A program made the translations under genes and the position numbers. From Plumapathes pennacea (Eukaryota; Cnidaria; Anthozoa; Antipatharia; Myriopathidae), in assembly GCA_964036295.1 (NCBI GenBank), contig OZ038464.1, positions 25,524,508 to 25,588,507 of the forward strand: a stretch of DNA of 64,000 nt, in the 5' to 3' direction. This document shows, in pieces, positions 1 through 11,878 of this stretch. The first letter of the stretch is position 1. Each line of letters begins with the position of its first letter. The notes beneath the pieces are model-generated. The model ran no database searches and was not told the DNA's origin. It saw nothing but the letters and a program-made list of their open reading frames with translations.

Positions 1-35
1 AAGAAAATATATGCAAAGCAACATGGAGTACTTAC

Positions 36-2884
36 TGACTTATTCACTTTAGTAAACAGTGCCTGGAATTGACTTGAACTTTCGTTAAGCAAGTCTCGGT
101 TAAAGGTTTCGTTCACAATGGTCGCTTCGACTTTTATTTCTCTGGTACCTCCAGAACGACTTGGGGTGTCTGTGGGAACAGCACTAGAAGATGCTTCCAC
201 GTGCTTTGTACTTGATCCTAATATCGAGGTCACATTGACAGTTCTTGTTTGGTTCGTGATGTCAGCTGTAGCACTGGGTAGTGCGGTCGTAGCTTTGGAA
301 AAAGCAGTAGAATGGAACCCTCTCGATGTTTCAACTGTACTTGAAAGAGTAGCAGAGTTGTGCATTGGCAATGAAGGGCTTGATGCACTAGAGTAACTTG
401 CTGAAGGTGTGATTTGTATCGATGGACCAGGAGACAATGCCTGCTCAACGGATGACACCTGTGGCATCGAGGAGTTAGACGTTGGCGAGGCACCGTGAAC
501 CAAAACGACTGTTGCAGTAGAAGATGTCCTTGCTGGGGGCATCGATGTTTGCTTTGGTGACGGAGACAGACGTGTCGCGTCCGAAGGACGAAGGCTTGCT
601 GTTTTTGTGATCAGGGAACTATTTTTCGACCCAGCAGGCAACACTGATGACGCATCAATTGCACCGTTTGAGGAAAGTGGAATCACTGGAGAAGCCACCG
701 ACGTTATTTGTTTTTCAATTGCCATCGACGTGTAAACGGGTGCGTTAGATGTCCACAGAACCTGACTTCCTCTAGATACCGGGGGAGCCGAGGTACCCAT
801 TGCTGAAGTGACCCCGGGCAAATTTGATGACCTCTGGATGGCTTCGTGCGATGTCGCCACCGGAGAAACGACTGGTGTTCGGTTTTGAGCTACAAATGAA
901 GTCGTAACTGACTTAACTGAACCATGAAAGACGCCTGGTGATATCCCCGAAGATGACCGCAGTTGTGTTGCATTCGCTGATGCGATGGTTTCTCTTTGAT
1001 TTGAAGAGATCTGTTTCGCCCCAAGCGTAAAGGAAGGGGAGGCAGTACCTCCGGGCGTCTTCGTAAGTCTGGATGTTTGGGTCGTTGCTCTTGACACCGG
1101 TGAAATATTTGTTGATGCTGATGTATTTTTTTGCGTTATTCCTAAAGAGACTGTACCCAATGCTTGAATGGTTGCCGAACGTTGGGCGTCACTGGAAAAT
1201 GCAGTAATTTTCAAGCTAGAAGAAGGTATGTAAACCTGATTTGTTCCTTGCGATTCTTTTACAGAGGAATCCAAACTCGACACAGATAAACGAACTACAG
1301 CACTTTGGGCTGATCTGTTATGAAAATTCGTTCCAAGAGAGAAGGTGTGGACGGTCTCCTTGCTTTTACTAGGCATCGCTTTTGTGCTCATATTACTTGA
1401 AGACGATATTGTGGGGGAACGTTTGACGCCCCCTGGTGTTCCACTTGTTATGAAAAGGACCGAACTCTGTATAATTTGACTTGTTACGAGGTTCCGGCTT
1501 GTGTTTTGTATTTCACTGGACAATTTTTGTCCACCGGAGGACTTCGTTGAATTTTGGTTGCCTGTAGCAATTGCTGAAGCAGCGATGGTGGGTAACATTT
1601 GTGATCCAGACGTTTGGATTGGATTAATCACCGATGCTACCAGTGTGTCAGAACCCCCCACCACGTTCACAGAAGTCAAATTAGGAGCACCCGGAGTTGA
1701 CGAGAAAAACTGACTGGTTTTTCCCGACGAAACGTTCTTGGCAAGCGGCCCTGAGGAGGACTTTGATTCAAAGTTTGATGCCGTAGAACTTGGGTTCACT
1801 GCGTGGGATGATCCTAACACCAAGGACTGCCCGTCTTTAGTAGAACGTGTAGTTTTGTTAACACTCAAATGGAGAGTTTGACTTGGGATCGGTGCAATAG
1901 ACACGGTGGTTTTTGGGGCAACAAAAGAGACCGAGTCGTTTCCAGACATTCCAACGACAATGGAATTCGTAACAGCCGTCACTGACGAAGGAACATTCTT
2001 GGCATTGACCTCTTGTACTCCGCCTGATGAGGACGCATGGAAACCAACCGAACGTGTTGAAGTTGCAGGAGAGGGAGAATGCAAGGCAGAAAATATTCCA
2101 GCACTGATTACTGACGAAACATTTAAAGACATTTCTTTTTGCACGGATTGCAAAGGTGAGGAGGAATTCCAAGTGTGTGACGCCGAGGGTGTTGCTGTGG
2201 TTAGAGGTAGACTTTGGAGTTCTCGATTAACGGTGTCAGTTGAAGCTTTGAGTATTGCAGACGTGCGTGCAGGTCCTGTGGATAACGTGATGCCTGAAAA
2301 TGTCAAGAGAAACCCGTACACTGGTCAACTGACAAGGACGAATCAGTGGAATAACGAACAACTGAATATCAATTCTATGCAGTACGATACAGTCGGCCAG
2401 CAGAGACCAATCAAGTAAGAGAGCACCAGATTCTATTGTTTCTGGTCTCTTGATGTGACTAGGACTATTGAGGATACAGTCAAAGCTCTCTGGGCGGACA
2501 CTCTCGTAACCGGCGGACAGCCCTACTTACGGACGCCTTTACGAGAACCCGTTCACATTCTAGCTTTTAGTCAAGATCTGTATTTACACATTTTCTTAAT
2601 TCAGTCTATAATATTCTTGTCTATATTCTATTTTCATCGTCTGCGACGAGGGTTGCCGCGACGGATTATTTCACATTACATTTACACCTACCAAATGATC
2701 GTCAGTTGTATTTTTACGATTTAAGTTCACGTTACCTAAAGGGGCAGACGTCATGGATCCCATCACGAGGCCTGCGTAGCTCGACCCATTAGCTGAGATT
2801 GTCTTGGAAACAATTGTGCTGATTCCATCCACACCAGGATGAGTAGTAAAGGACGCGGATAGCTCACTCACTACGCTGCCTTTC
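36..2884 (-). CDS. Mucin-like Ser/Thr-rich protein with start of a SEA domain (partial, two exons visible)
   Basis: Two minus-strand exons are read here: 2884-2688 and 2293-36. The large exon is open for about 750 codons with no in-frame stop, although it lacks a convenient ATG. It encodes a Ser/Thr/Pro/Ala-rich, low-complexity chain typical of an O-glycosylated mucin stalk. Its last ~40 residues (from about 150 down to 36) match the beginning of a SEA domain: a REIKVEATIVNETF strand, then NESSSQFQALFTKVNKSV. The exon ends at a strong donor (GTAAGT, 35-30). The acceptor at 2294 follows TTTTC, and the upstream donor is AG|GTGTAA at 2687. Phases agree (G+GC gives Gly). Exon 2884-2688 has a CCCCAG acceptor, so at least one more upstream exon (signal peptide) lies to the right and was not found. 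The gene runs off the left edge, so whether it ends in a membrane segment or a receptor is unknown. Plus-strand open frames here are shadows. The exon/SEA reading is well supported; the protein's exact identity is not. Confidence 0.75.
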
Positions 2885-2924
2885 CTGGGGAATTAAACAA
2901 AGAAAAGGGCTTCACTAACGTGCA

Positions 2925-3165
2925 GGGCCCGGTTTTTCGAAGCACGATTAGGCTAATCCTGGATTAGGTGTAAACTTTCTTGTCATTTATAAGCCTAAAA
3001 ATGTGAAGATTTTGTCCTGCAACGATTTCCTTGATATGTATTCAGCTAAAACAAGCTTTTAGATCCATATTTGAACAAAACCCTGCATTTTATCGGCAGA
3101 GAGGTCGTCAGAAAGAATTTCGTTAATCCTGGATTAGCTTAATCGGCTTTCGAAAAACCGGGCCC
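2925..3165. repeat. MITE, GGGCCCGG-ended family, copy 1
   Basis: This is a 241-bp element with terminal inverted repeats. The left end reads GGGCCCGGTTTTTCGAA and the right end TTCGAAAAACCGGGCCC. Inside these are inverted copies of an AATCCTGGATTAG / GATTAAGCTAATCC motif. There is no coding capacity. A second copy of identical length lies at 45602-45842, and shorter relatives lie at 10549-10671 and 46523-46692. It is non-autonomous; no transposase source is visible in the window. Confidence 0.8.
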
Positions 3166-3729
3166 AGCTCTTTTTATGGTGGATTATATGAAGGAATGGT
3201 GGGTGGATGGTGTCTATCAGTTCACTTTATAAGATATGTATATTACTGGCAGGTTTTTGGTTATGGTGTTTTTCTCTTTTTAATTTTGGGTGTGTGGTCA
3301 GATAGGATGTATTAATATACAAAATTTGATGAATGTGATGCATAGAAGGGGAGAGGAGCTGGGAGAACAACGTGTGTCAGAAACCTATAAAGACTGAAGG
3401 CGAGAAAAGAAGAACAGGCAAGAAAGCGACATATTTATTAAACGTGAGCAAGGAATTAAAGTCGTTGGTAGAAGTGTTAGGGAAGAACACATACTAATGC
3501 TATTATTCCTGACTTTACCTGAATTTCACGACACGTGATGAGAGGTACAACGCGGCTAGAGGAGACGCTCTGTATATACTATCAACCTATAGACGAAGGA
3601 AAAGTAAAAACACACAAGGATTAGTAATGAAACAGGACGTCAATGAACCGTGTGCACGAAAAAAGCAAATTGACATTTAAAAACCAACAAAAAAAAATTC
3701 CTTGCAAGAAGTGTTCAACAAAGTTACTA
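3166..3729. other. Gene-less stretch
   Basis: AT-rich, purine-rich sequence between two MITEs. I see no coding exon, RNA gene or obvious repeat. Confidence 0.5.
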
Positions 3730-4060
3730 AGAGCTGTTTACGGATGACTGTCGAAAACTAAGACCAAAGCAAGTACACTGCCAATCACAGAAGCTGTAAG
3801 GAACAGTTTCAACCAATCAGAAGCCAATTTAATCCGCGTTTGGTTGTACTGTGAAGAAGAAACCAATCAGCGTGCGAGAACACGCCATCGTCATATTTTG
3901 CTTTCTTGCGTGAGAATATCACAGTCAGGTTTTGATTTTGCTCTTGATTGGCGAAGAATGCTGCTAAAGTTGTTTGGATCAATCGGAAAGTGCAGCAAAC
4001 GCAAAACCAAAGCAATCACACGGTTATCTTTCGACAGCCATTCGAAAGAAAAACCGCTCT
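3730..4060. repeat. MITE, GAGCNGTTT..GATGACTGTCGAAA family, copy A
   Basis: The left end carries GAGCTGTTTACGGATGACTG followed by TCGAAA. The right end carries the inverse TTTCGACAGCCATTCG, ending in AAACCGCTC. Subterminal sequence repeats ACCAAAGCAATCACA-type motifs. The same ends recur at 4689-4998 and, degraded, at 61600-62128. No long open frame shared by the copies is present, which points to a non-autonomous DNA element. Confidence 0.7.
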
Positions 4061-4688
4061 ATACAGTATATATACATATATCTTACCATGGCCTGTACTC
4101 GACGTGCAAGGTTCATGTAAGCCCCGGATGTAGGGTCAGCCAAAAGAGGCGTGAAACTTGCACCCCCAACAATGCGTATCGTGAAGTGGATTTCCAGTGG
4201 AACTGTAAAGGATAATTTCGTAATTTTAGTTTTGCACGCCGGTCGGATTCATTCGATTCTTACTGCTTCAAAGAGTGTTACTTTCTGGTCAAGACACACT
4301 GGGACATGTGTTAGCGGATGAGGCGAGACGAAGAATTGGTCGTTTTACTGATGGTTCCAGTCCTCCAGCCCATGCTATGTGAATTCAAGCACCCGGGGGG
4401 CGGGGCTTTACCATATAAAAGAGGACGGGGATGCTCGTCGTACCTCTTAGGGGTCAAATCACGGGCCCAAGCACCAGCATACTGTGCATTATGGATCAGT
4501 TGTCATAGAACGAGACACTCCAAAATATCAAGAGAGTAAAGAGCAAAGAAAATTGCAGTTGTTTGGTGCCTAGATTTTCCTCCACCTCCTCACCCCAAAT
4601 CTCTGAATCCTCTGCCTGTCCGCGTCTGAATGACTCAGATTCTCTCTTATCGTTCGTTTTTTATTTTACTCCCCTTGTTCCTCTGCTT

Positions 4689-4998
4689 AGAGCGGTTTTC
4701 CGATGACTGTCGAAAGTAATTGTGTGATTGCTTTGGTTTTGCGTTTGCTTCGCTTTCGGATTGGTCCACACGAGTTTGTCAGCATGCTCAGCCAATCAGA
4801 GACAAAACCAAAACCAAGCACTTCTCCGGCAAGCGATGGCGTGTACTCGCACTGCTGACTGGAAAGTAAAACCAAACGCAAGACCAAACGCAAATTACTT
4901 TGGCTTCCAATTGGCTGAACTGTTTGCTCTCAGTCTCTGTGATTGACCTGTGTGATTACTTTGGTTTTGGTTTTCGACAGTCATCCGAAAACGGCTCT
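4689..4998. repeat. MITE, GAGCNGTTT..GATGACTGTCGAAA family, copy B
   Basis: This is a better preserved copy of the family. The left TIR is GAGCGGTTTTCCGATGACTG then TCGAAAGTAA, and the right TIR is its near-perfect inverse ending GAAAACGGCTC. A TA dinucleotide flanks both ends (4688-4689 and 4998-4999), compatible with a TA target-site duplication as in Tc1/mariner- or PIF-derived MITEs. The interior is GTTTTGG/CCAAAAC-rich and noncoding. Confidence 0.75.
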
Positions 4999-7900
4999 AA
5001 CTACTACCTTGGTTAACTTTTGGTCAGGCTTTTGCCTTTAAAAGATAATTATAATGGTCTAATATTGAACCTAAACCTTTCGTCTAAGCACTCGCCACTA
5101 ACGTCGGGAAAATGATACTTCAACATAAATTATGTTTCCAAACTCTTTGCAGTACAACTTAGTGTCACTTAGTTTCCTATTCATTTGAAAGGGAATTTGA
5201 AATGAATCGCCTGGTTTTTGCTTCTACAGTCAATATTCTATTCTTTTCTTAAGTGTCAGTACAACACCATACGTTAAGTGAATTTCGAACAGTATCTTAA
5301 GATGATTCATCTTGACTCATAGACCTTAGTCAAACCCGGCCTACATGTTCCGAGCCTGTATTTCCAAACAGACCGTATGTACAAGGTCACGTTCATGATT
5401 ATTTAGCTTTCATGCTGAACAAGAACACTAAGGTTAGATTTCTTGCCGGAAAACCCAAAATTGCGGAATCGCCAATGATATGCAGAGGCCACCGATAGGA
5501 AATGATTAAATGAGCCAAGTAAACCACAAGCTATGTAATATTCGCAATCGGTTTTACTTTGAACAAGAGACCAATCTCAGCAATACACGAGCAACGGCCA
5601 TTGCACATCTTTTCTCCAGTGCTAGTGCGTGACTTAGCCCGCAGCTAAATTAAATCGCAGAGATTTATTTTGCTTTCAAAAAATTATATTACTCAGTCAA
5701 CAGTCAATCTAAAGACTGCCTGTTGATCGATTATCTTGCTTTACAGGTCATTATGTCATCACTAGACCCGGTCGTAACTTTAAAACGCTGCCAACTGGAT
5801 GATTTCATAAGTAAGAAAATAAAGTAAGATTTTCTAGCCTTTGCCCGGAAAAGCAAATAATACCATTTGTTCAAAGAGGAAAATAAACTCATGCAAAACG
5901 ACTGGGTTGTGTAAAATGAATACAAGATCTGCAGCTAAAGAAATGAAGAAACAAATTTTGAAAGCATCGCCGGACAATAAAATGTATAGAGAAATATATT
6001 GAAAGCGAACATGTAAATTCAGTATAATCTAACTGAAAGATTTATGTTTATTCTTCTATTGCATTTTCCGATGTTTGCTGCGTTTCCTAGTTACGACTCA
6101 AACTTGTAGCAGGACTCGGTGTCTCTGCATGGAAAACGACAGCTACTTCAATTTTCCGGCTCTGGTAAGGCACTGCCTATATATACGGATCTGAAGCTGT
6201 TCAGCTTAATATCACTTTATCACTGTGGGCATCATGAGATAGGGTTGGATTGAGCAGAATGCATGTGCACCTTGAGTGCATGTACTATAATCACGACATG
6301 GCACCACCTTGTATTGATCCCTTGCCAACAGAAAAGCAATATATTTTGACTATTTTTTATACACTTTGGCACCGGACCTTCCCTGCATAACTCGTTTGAT
6401 ATTTAGAAGTTCGATATAGTGTCTGATATGCCCACAGACATTTGGCAGCAAGCTAATCAGCTAAAATCGAAAAATTTTGAAGTTGGATCGGAAAAACCGT
6501 CAGGTTTGATATTTCCGGCATTCGGCGCCACCAGCCTTTGGTCAAATTATCTGTGGTTGACAAAACTATAATAAAGATCTCCTTGGTTTGGTACTTGTAT
6601 TTCACCATGATTTCACACACTTATTTCTCCGCACCGACTACACTGGACGCTTTTTACTGAAGATATCGGGCTTGTCACAAAAAAAAAAAGTAAACTGAAA
6701 TATAACCATAACTTGTATTCAAAGTGATTGTGGCAAAGCCGACCTTTCAATTTCCATTTTGTCGTTTAACAGATACAGAATAGCTAACGCTAGTTTCGAA
6801 TTAAATATACTATATTTTTATACGTCATGAGCACATTCTTACGTAAGTGCTATATTAGTTATATAGTTTTCCGGAAAACTGACCGATTCGAATCGACTCT
6901 GTCTCTGCAGGTGCACACATATATGTGTAATATCGAACTTGAATATTCCCATACAATTCTTTGTTCTTCGTTCCTTTTTCCTCAACACTTCTCAGACATT
7001 ACGTGTGTTTTTCTCCTCAAGTTTATTATGTTTTCCCGAGGCGAGAACTGATTATCTATTCAAAATGCAAAGAATATATCACTGATTGGACAACGCAATG
7101 TTTATCATGCAAAAGAGTTGCTTGTGTTGAGCAATGGGTGGCAAAATAAATAATGCGTGAAACGTATGAATACTGCCCCTCATAGCCAAAAGACCCCTCA
7201 ATGCCCAACCAAAAATAAATAAAACACGAAACATAGACTGCCTACCTGCGCTCCCGAACCAGGGGATGACGTAATTTTTCCTCGTCCGTTCTCGCTTGTT
7301 TCGAGAGTCTTCCAATTTAAATGCGTGCTTCATAAATTTGAGCCCCTTCGATACGGGTACTTGCAAACTAGGGATTCTTTCGGAAAAGTAATTCTCCTTG
7401 CACAAGTCCCTCTGAGTCACTGAGTAGCCTTGTGTAGTCACCAGTTGTTTACGAATCACTAATTTGCGAGGATTTCGCATCCGCACGTTCGTCGAGTTTT
7501 TTGTTTGATCGAAACTTTCGGAGATTTGTGTCGGATTTTCTGAGCACCCAGTTTGGGCGACTTCCTCGTCACCTTGCCGTTGCTTCGGGAAATTGTACAA
7601 TATCGAAGGCGTATTACCGGTGTGGACACGAACATTTTCGCAACCTGTCGAGATGAGGTTAAATGTTCAACAACACTGAGTAGAACGTGAATCACCACCG
7701 ACAACACAAACTTAGTTTTCTTAAGTATAAATATAAGTATCACAGAATGTAGAAACGTGATGCGGATATACCGAACGCCGTAAATTATGTGTTGGTTGCC
7801 AAGAAATTTGTATAAAGCCATTACCGCGTTCGGTATAGCACGCATCAACGTTGATGCATTTACAATCTTACGGCCATGCCAAAACTACTTCTCTGAAAGA

Positions 7901-10470
7901 TTTATATAATATCACCCGTGCATATAACTAGATGGAATTTCTAATGAAGTAACGCGTTCAAGGAGATGCGTTCAAGGCATAAAATACTCACCATAGGTAC
8001 AGGCCCACAGAAATGCTACCGAGAAAATATAACGCCAAAATGTACGAAATGTCAACATTACGCGCAAATTTCATTCATCGAGCGCGTGAGTTTGAAATAA
8101 AACGCTGACCGCGATGCAGATAAGTAGTGCAGCCTTGTGTCTGTCATCCGGCTGTCCAGCGGTTTAAAGGTTGATTAAACCCATATGATTTGCTAGTCCG
8201 CTGTGTTCAGTCTTTACATCTAATTATTCTCCAGTCTGGGTTACGGGTGCTTTGACAGGTGCTGCGTTACCTTGGTTACTGCAAACAGATCCCAAAGAAG
8301 AAGCTCTCGGACCATTTAATAAGCTTTTAAAATAGCCCCTCGTAACGCTGTGGCATTGAAAAAATTATTCGATATTGCTAAGAATAACACAACGGGAGAC
8401 TGGCTGACGAGAATATATAATGTTGAACTCTTAGTGAAGTTTATGAACACAGCTCCCACATCCGTAACCGACTGGAGATGAACCGAGTTTTTTCTGTGAA
8501 CATCTAACTTCAGCCAGAATCTTGGAATGTCTGACTAAGCTATGCAATAGGTGATTTTTCGAGTTGCCTCGTGACTTTGATTTGCACGGAATTTAAATTA
8601 AACGTGTAATAAAATTGATTTCCTATGAAAGATTTCACTGCATGATGCAAAAGCAACTCGGAATTGCCCTATTGAATTTTAATCTAACCTATAGGCTCAA
8701 ATTACAGAGACAGCCATGTTGGAGCCACTAACAACAGAACGTAATCAGCGATCTTTTTGTGAAGTCCATCCAACATGGCCGCCGTGACGTCACATGTCAC
8801 TCAAGTTGACCGAGCCAAACTCCGCTCTTACAGAAAAATACAGGCATAAGTGAAACAGACAGTCTATAATTTCTAACACTGTAACGGATAATTTGTATCT
8901 TCAGCTTACGAATTGCGTGAACAGTCCAACTCCCGCCTCCCAATCTCACCACTGCTTTTTCTATAAGGCCTACTAGCCTTGTTTCACCACAATACTTGAG
9001 TGCATGTTTACGTATATTTGACCTCAATGCATTTTCCTGCTGACCAATACCACTGAAATAAATGTACCTTCGAGAGCTGTATTGTAAACGACTTTCACAG
9101 ACTTTCATTAAATTTTACAATTATATACCTTGAGGTCGTTCTAAATTTGTAAGACATACATTTCTAAATTAATGTTTCAGATGTATTCATCTTCTACCTA
9201 ACCTAATACTTAAAGCAGCAGACATCAGACAGTAACATACCGGGTGACCACGTGGCTTTGAAACTTTGTTGAATATTTTCAATAAAGTTAATGACTCCCC
9301 AGGACTTGGCGTGTTTGCTACACTGACTTCCATTTTTGGTCATCTGGCAGTCAGCCCGCGCAAACGGACAGATGTCTGCCCGTTGTTTTGCTGAGATATT
9401 TGACGGTTGCGCGGAGAAACAGACGGAGTTAATATTCGTCTGCTTTTGCTGGCAATCTGTCAGTTGTCTACTAAGTAAACTTACGACATTGTAATCTGAT
9501 AGCAGATCGTTTGTCTGTTCCTAAAATAGATCGACAAACCACATTTCTTTGACTGGAGTTAGTTTTGTGAATAGAAATGCTTTCGTTCCCAACATTAAAG
9601 CTGAGTGTATTTTTTGGTTGTATCTTTATATTGTTGTACAAAGTTTCTGAACACGTTTGCATACTTTAAGCTTGACAGGCCTAAAGCCACAACTTATGTG
9701 GCGAGAGAAACAGTCCTGAAACTCCCGATGGGCTGTACGGAAGACACCAAAAAATTCCGTTTTTACGCCTCGGATTTTTAAATGATCAGGGAACATTTTT
9801 TTCCTACACAAATGTGCAATTCTTATTTTTGTTTAGGAATGTCCTTGTCAACTTTTTTTTTTTTAGGCCTGGTATTTTATGAGGACTTTCTCAGAACTCA
9901 GACACACGACAGCCTCATTGATTTAATCGCTTGTTGAAAGGAAAGGCGGGAAATTGTTGTGCAAAGAGAGGGTGCGGTCACTACTTCAAAGTAGTAAAGC
10001 AATACCATGTCCGTAAACGCACACTATGGTTTTGTGTTTCAAAGTGGTTTCCTAAAACATTTAATCACGAGTGCTGAACAACACAGCACAACAACTTTAT
10101 TTATACGCTGTAAATATTTTCGACTTGCAGTTGGTCGGAGCCATATGGTGGAATACCCAATATATTAGAAAGCAGACAGATTTCGACAACTCATTCTCAA
10201 AGAACTTTGTTTTTACACAGATCATTTTAATCATTTCAAAGCCATACATGTAGTGCACTCACGCTATCGTGATCTACTGCGCTGCCTCGTACAAGTAGTA
10301 CTTAACGGAATTAGAGAATGGCAGAGATTACAGTGTGCAAAGTGTTTTTATGCTTGCGCTGTCTGGGTTCGTGCGCCCTATAGCTCCGCTTAATTGCAGA
10401 ATGGACCAACGAGAACTGTTGCAGAAGAATTGCGGTTCAACAGAGCACCGCACCTCACTTGCCTCGCTTT
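4999..10470. other. Gene-less stretch of about 5.5 kb
   Basis: I see no conserved protein family in either strand. The longest open frames (for example 7079-7600, minus) have random-looking composition and no recognisable domain. Short fragments such as CCATGTTGGA/TCCAACATGGC near 8715-8775 form an inverted pair and suggest old DNA-element remnants. An upstream exon of the mucin-like gene could be hidden here; I could not identify one. Confidence 0.4.
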
Positions 10471-10473
10471 TAA

Positions 10474-10506
<33 letters not shown>

Positions 10507-10512
10507 CGTTGT
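10474..10512. repeat. (TTG)n microsatellite
   Basis: Perfect then slightly interrupted TTG triplets, lying just left of a MITE. The poly-Leu and poly-Asn open frames across it are artefacts. Confidence 0.9.
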
Positions 10513-10548
10513 TATTGTTACTATTCAAAATTCGCCGTGTTGAAAATC

Positions 10549-10671
10549 TGGGCCCGGTTGAACAAAACGCTGACGCCCGAGACTTTTCGTTATTAACAAT
10601 AGGAAGAACTGAATTTCCATTATTATCAACGCCCAGTACCGGGCATTAGAGTTTCATGAAACCGGGCCCAG
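10549..10671. repeat. Short MITE, GGGCCCGG-ended family relative
   Basis: A 123-bp element with mirror ends, CTGGGCCCGGTT on the left and AACCGGGCCCAG on the right (one extra base in the right arm). The interior differs from the 241-bp copies, so it shares only the termini with copies at 2925 and 45602. Confidence 0.65.
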
Positions 10672-11165
10672 AAGTTTTTGCGCCAACGCTCGGAGCGTCA
10701 GTCACTAGTTCTTCCCAACCACCCCCTCCCTTCATAAGATCGCGCTGCACAGATACTTACATTTTCAAACATTTCAGGACAAGTTGTTGTGCGGGTGTGT
10801 GAAGGGGAGGGTGAGGGGGGAGGGGACACGTGCGAGGACTAATACGGGCAGGAAAAGACGGACATAGAGGGGAGACAGAGACAATGAACTGGAAACAGAA
10901 CGAGGGAAGATATAAAATCAATCGCAGCGCAGAGGGAAGATTGTGGGGCAGGGTGGATTTCACAGAAACACAAAGCAAAAAGTCATTTTTATTAGCCGAC
11001 ACTCAATCGGTAGAGTTCGAAACGAGAAAAAGAATTTTCACTGCAAGTGTTGCCTTTACGACCACGATTTTAATTATTAATGAAACTTAAGCCTGACTAG
11101 CGACTTTCAACTCAACGAAACTTAAGCCTAACTAGAAACTTTCAACTCTATTGTTCCGCGACTGC

Positions 11166-11214
11166 TTTTTCTTCGTTTTTTTTCTTTTTTCTTTTTTTTT
11201 TTTTTTTTTTTTTT
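11166..11214. repeat. T-rich tract
   Basis: A pyrimidine run with interspersed C ending in about 25 T. It could be a decayed poly-A tail of a minus-strand retrocopy, but no source is recognised. Confidence 0.7.
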
Positions 11215-11301
11215 CGTGATCAAGTTAGTGAGAAAGAACTAGATTGACTGCGTCGGCGTGGAAAAATACGTATAACTTGGATCGAATGAGGGTCGATGTC
11301 T

Positions 11302-11405
11302 GAAAGCTGGACGCCGTGACAGAATTTGAAGCTGACGCTTCGAGCGCTAGCTCTTTGTCTGAGCAAAATGTTCAGCTTCAAATTCTTTCACGGCGTCCAG
11401 CTTTG
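11302..11405 (-). repeat. 104-bp inverted repeat enclosing a degenerate hammerhead-ribozyme-like core
   Basis: The arms are about 35 bp: GAAAGCTGGACGCCGTG followed by a GAATTTGAAGCTGA stretch on the left, with the inverse on the right. Between them the minus strand reads CAGACAA, then a GAGC/GCTC stem closed by TAGC, then CGAAGCGTC. This resembles the hammerhead layout CUGANGA - stem II - GAAA - GUC with two or more substitutions in the catalytic core. Hammerhead motifs are known in the terminal repeats of Penelope-like elements and in retrozymes of metazoans. I infer an inactive remnant; the inverted repeat itself is directly visible. Confidence 0.4.
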
Positions 11406-11494
11406 ACTATAGTACAGCTTGGAATAGCTATTTTTATCATGCGGGTTGAAGCGTTCTTGAGGCGCAGAAGGACAACAGCATCTCTTGAACGTGC

Positions 11495-11719
11495 TTTTGG
11501 AAATAGCCTCCGCGTTGATTACTCCCAAAACAGTCACAGTCACTCACGTTCTTTTAAAGGTTTTACTTCTCACTTCTCTCGCTACAAAGATCTGATCGCA
11601 TCACACAAAGGCATTACAACACAAAAAACACACCCTATGATATTGACATTTCCCAGACCTACACGCGCTGCGCACGTGATTATATGAAAAGGTTAATTAT
11701 ATCCGTCTAGTTTCCAACA
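11495..11719 (-). repeat. 3' LTR of BEL/Pao element
   Basis: 225-bp copy of the LTR that follows the polypurine tract in element orientation. It matches the 5' LTR at 17169-17393 with no difference that I noticed. Confidence 0.9.
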
Positions 11720-11733
11720 CTCTCCCCCCATAT
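11720..11733 (-). promoter_or_regulatory. Polypurine tract of BEL/Pao element
   Basis: The minus strand reads ATATGGGGGGAGAG directly abutting the 3' LTR. This is the expected position and composition of the plus-strand DNA primer of an LTR retroelement. Confidence 0.75.
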
Positions 11734-11878
11734 GTTTCGTGTACGGAACATATGTAATCAGTATGGAAACTGGCGTCTTGGAAAAAGAGTAACTTGAAAA
11801 ACTAAGTAATAATGAAAGCACTGTTCGAAGCTCAGGCTTCAATGTCAACTGTAACAAAGTATATCAAAGTTTACGGAT

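Noticed and set aside
1906..2418. 170-codon plus-strand open frame
   Set aside because: Shadow of the minus-strand mucin exon, whose splice sites and SEA domain are coherent; the plus frame has no family features.
7079..7600. 173-codon minus-strand open frame
   Set aside because: No domain, no conserved motif, ordinary composition; likely chance.
8715..8790. Short inverted pair CCATGTTGGA / TCCAACATGG
   Set aside because: Arms too short and no flanking structure to define an element.
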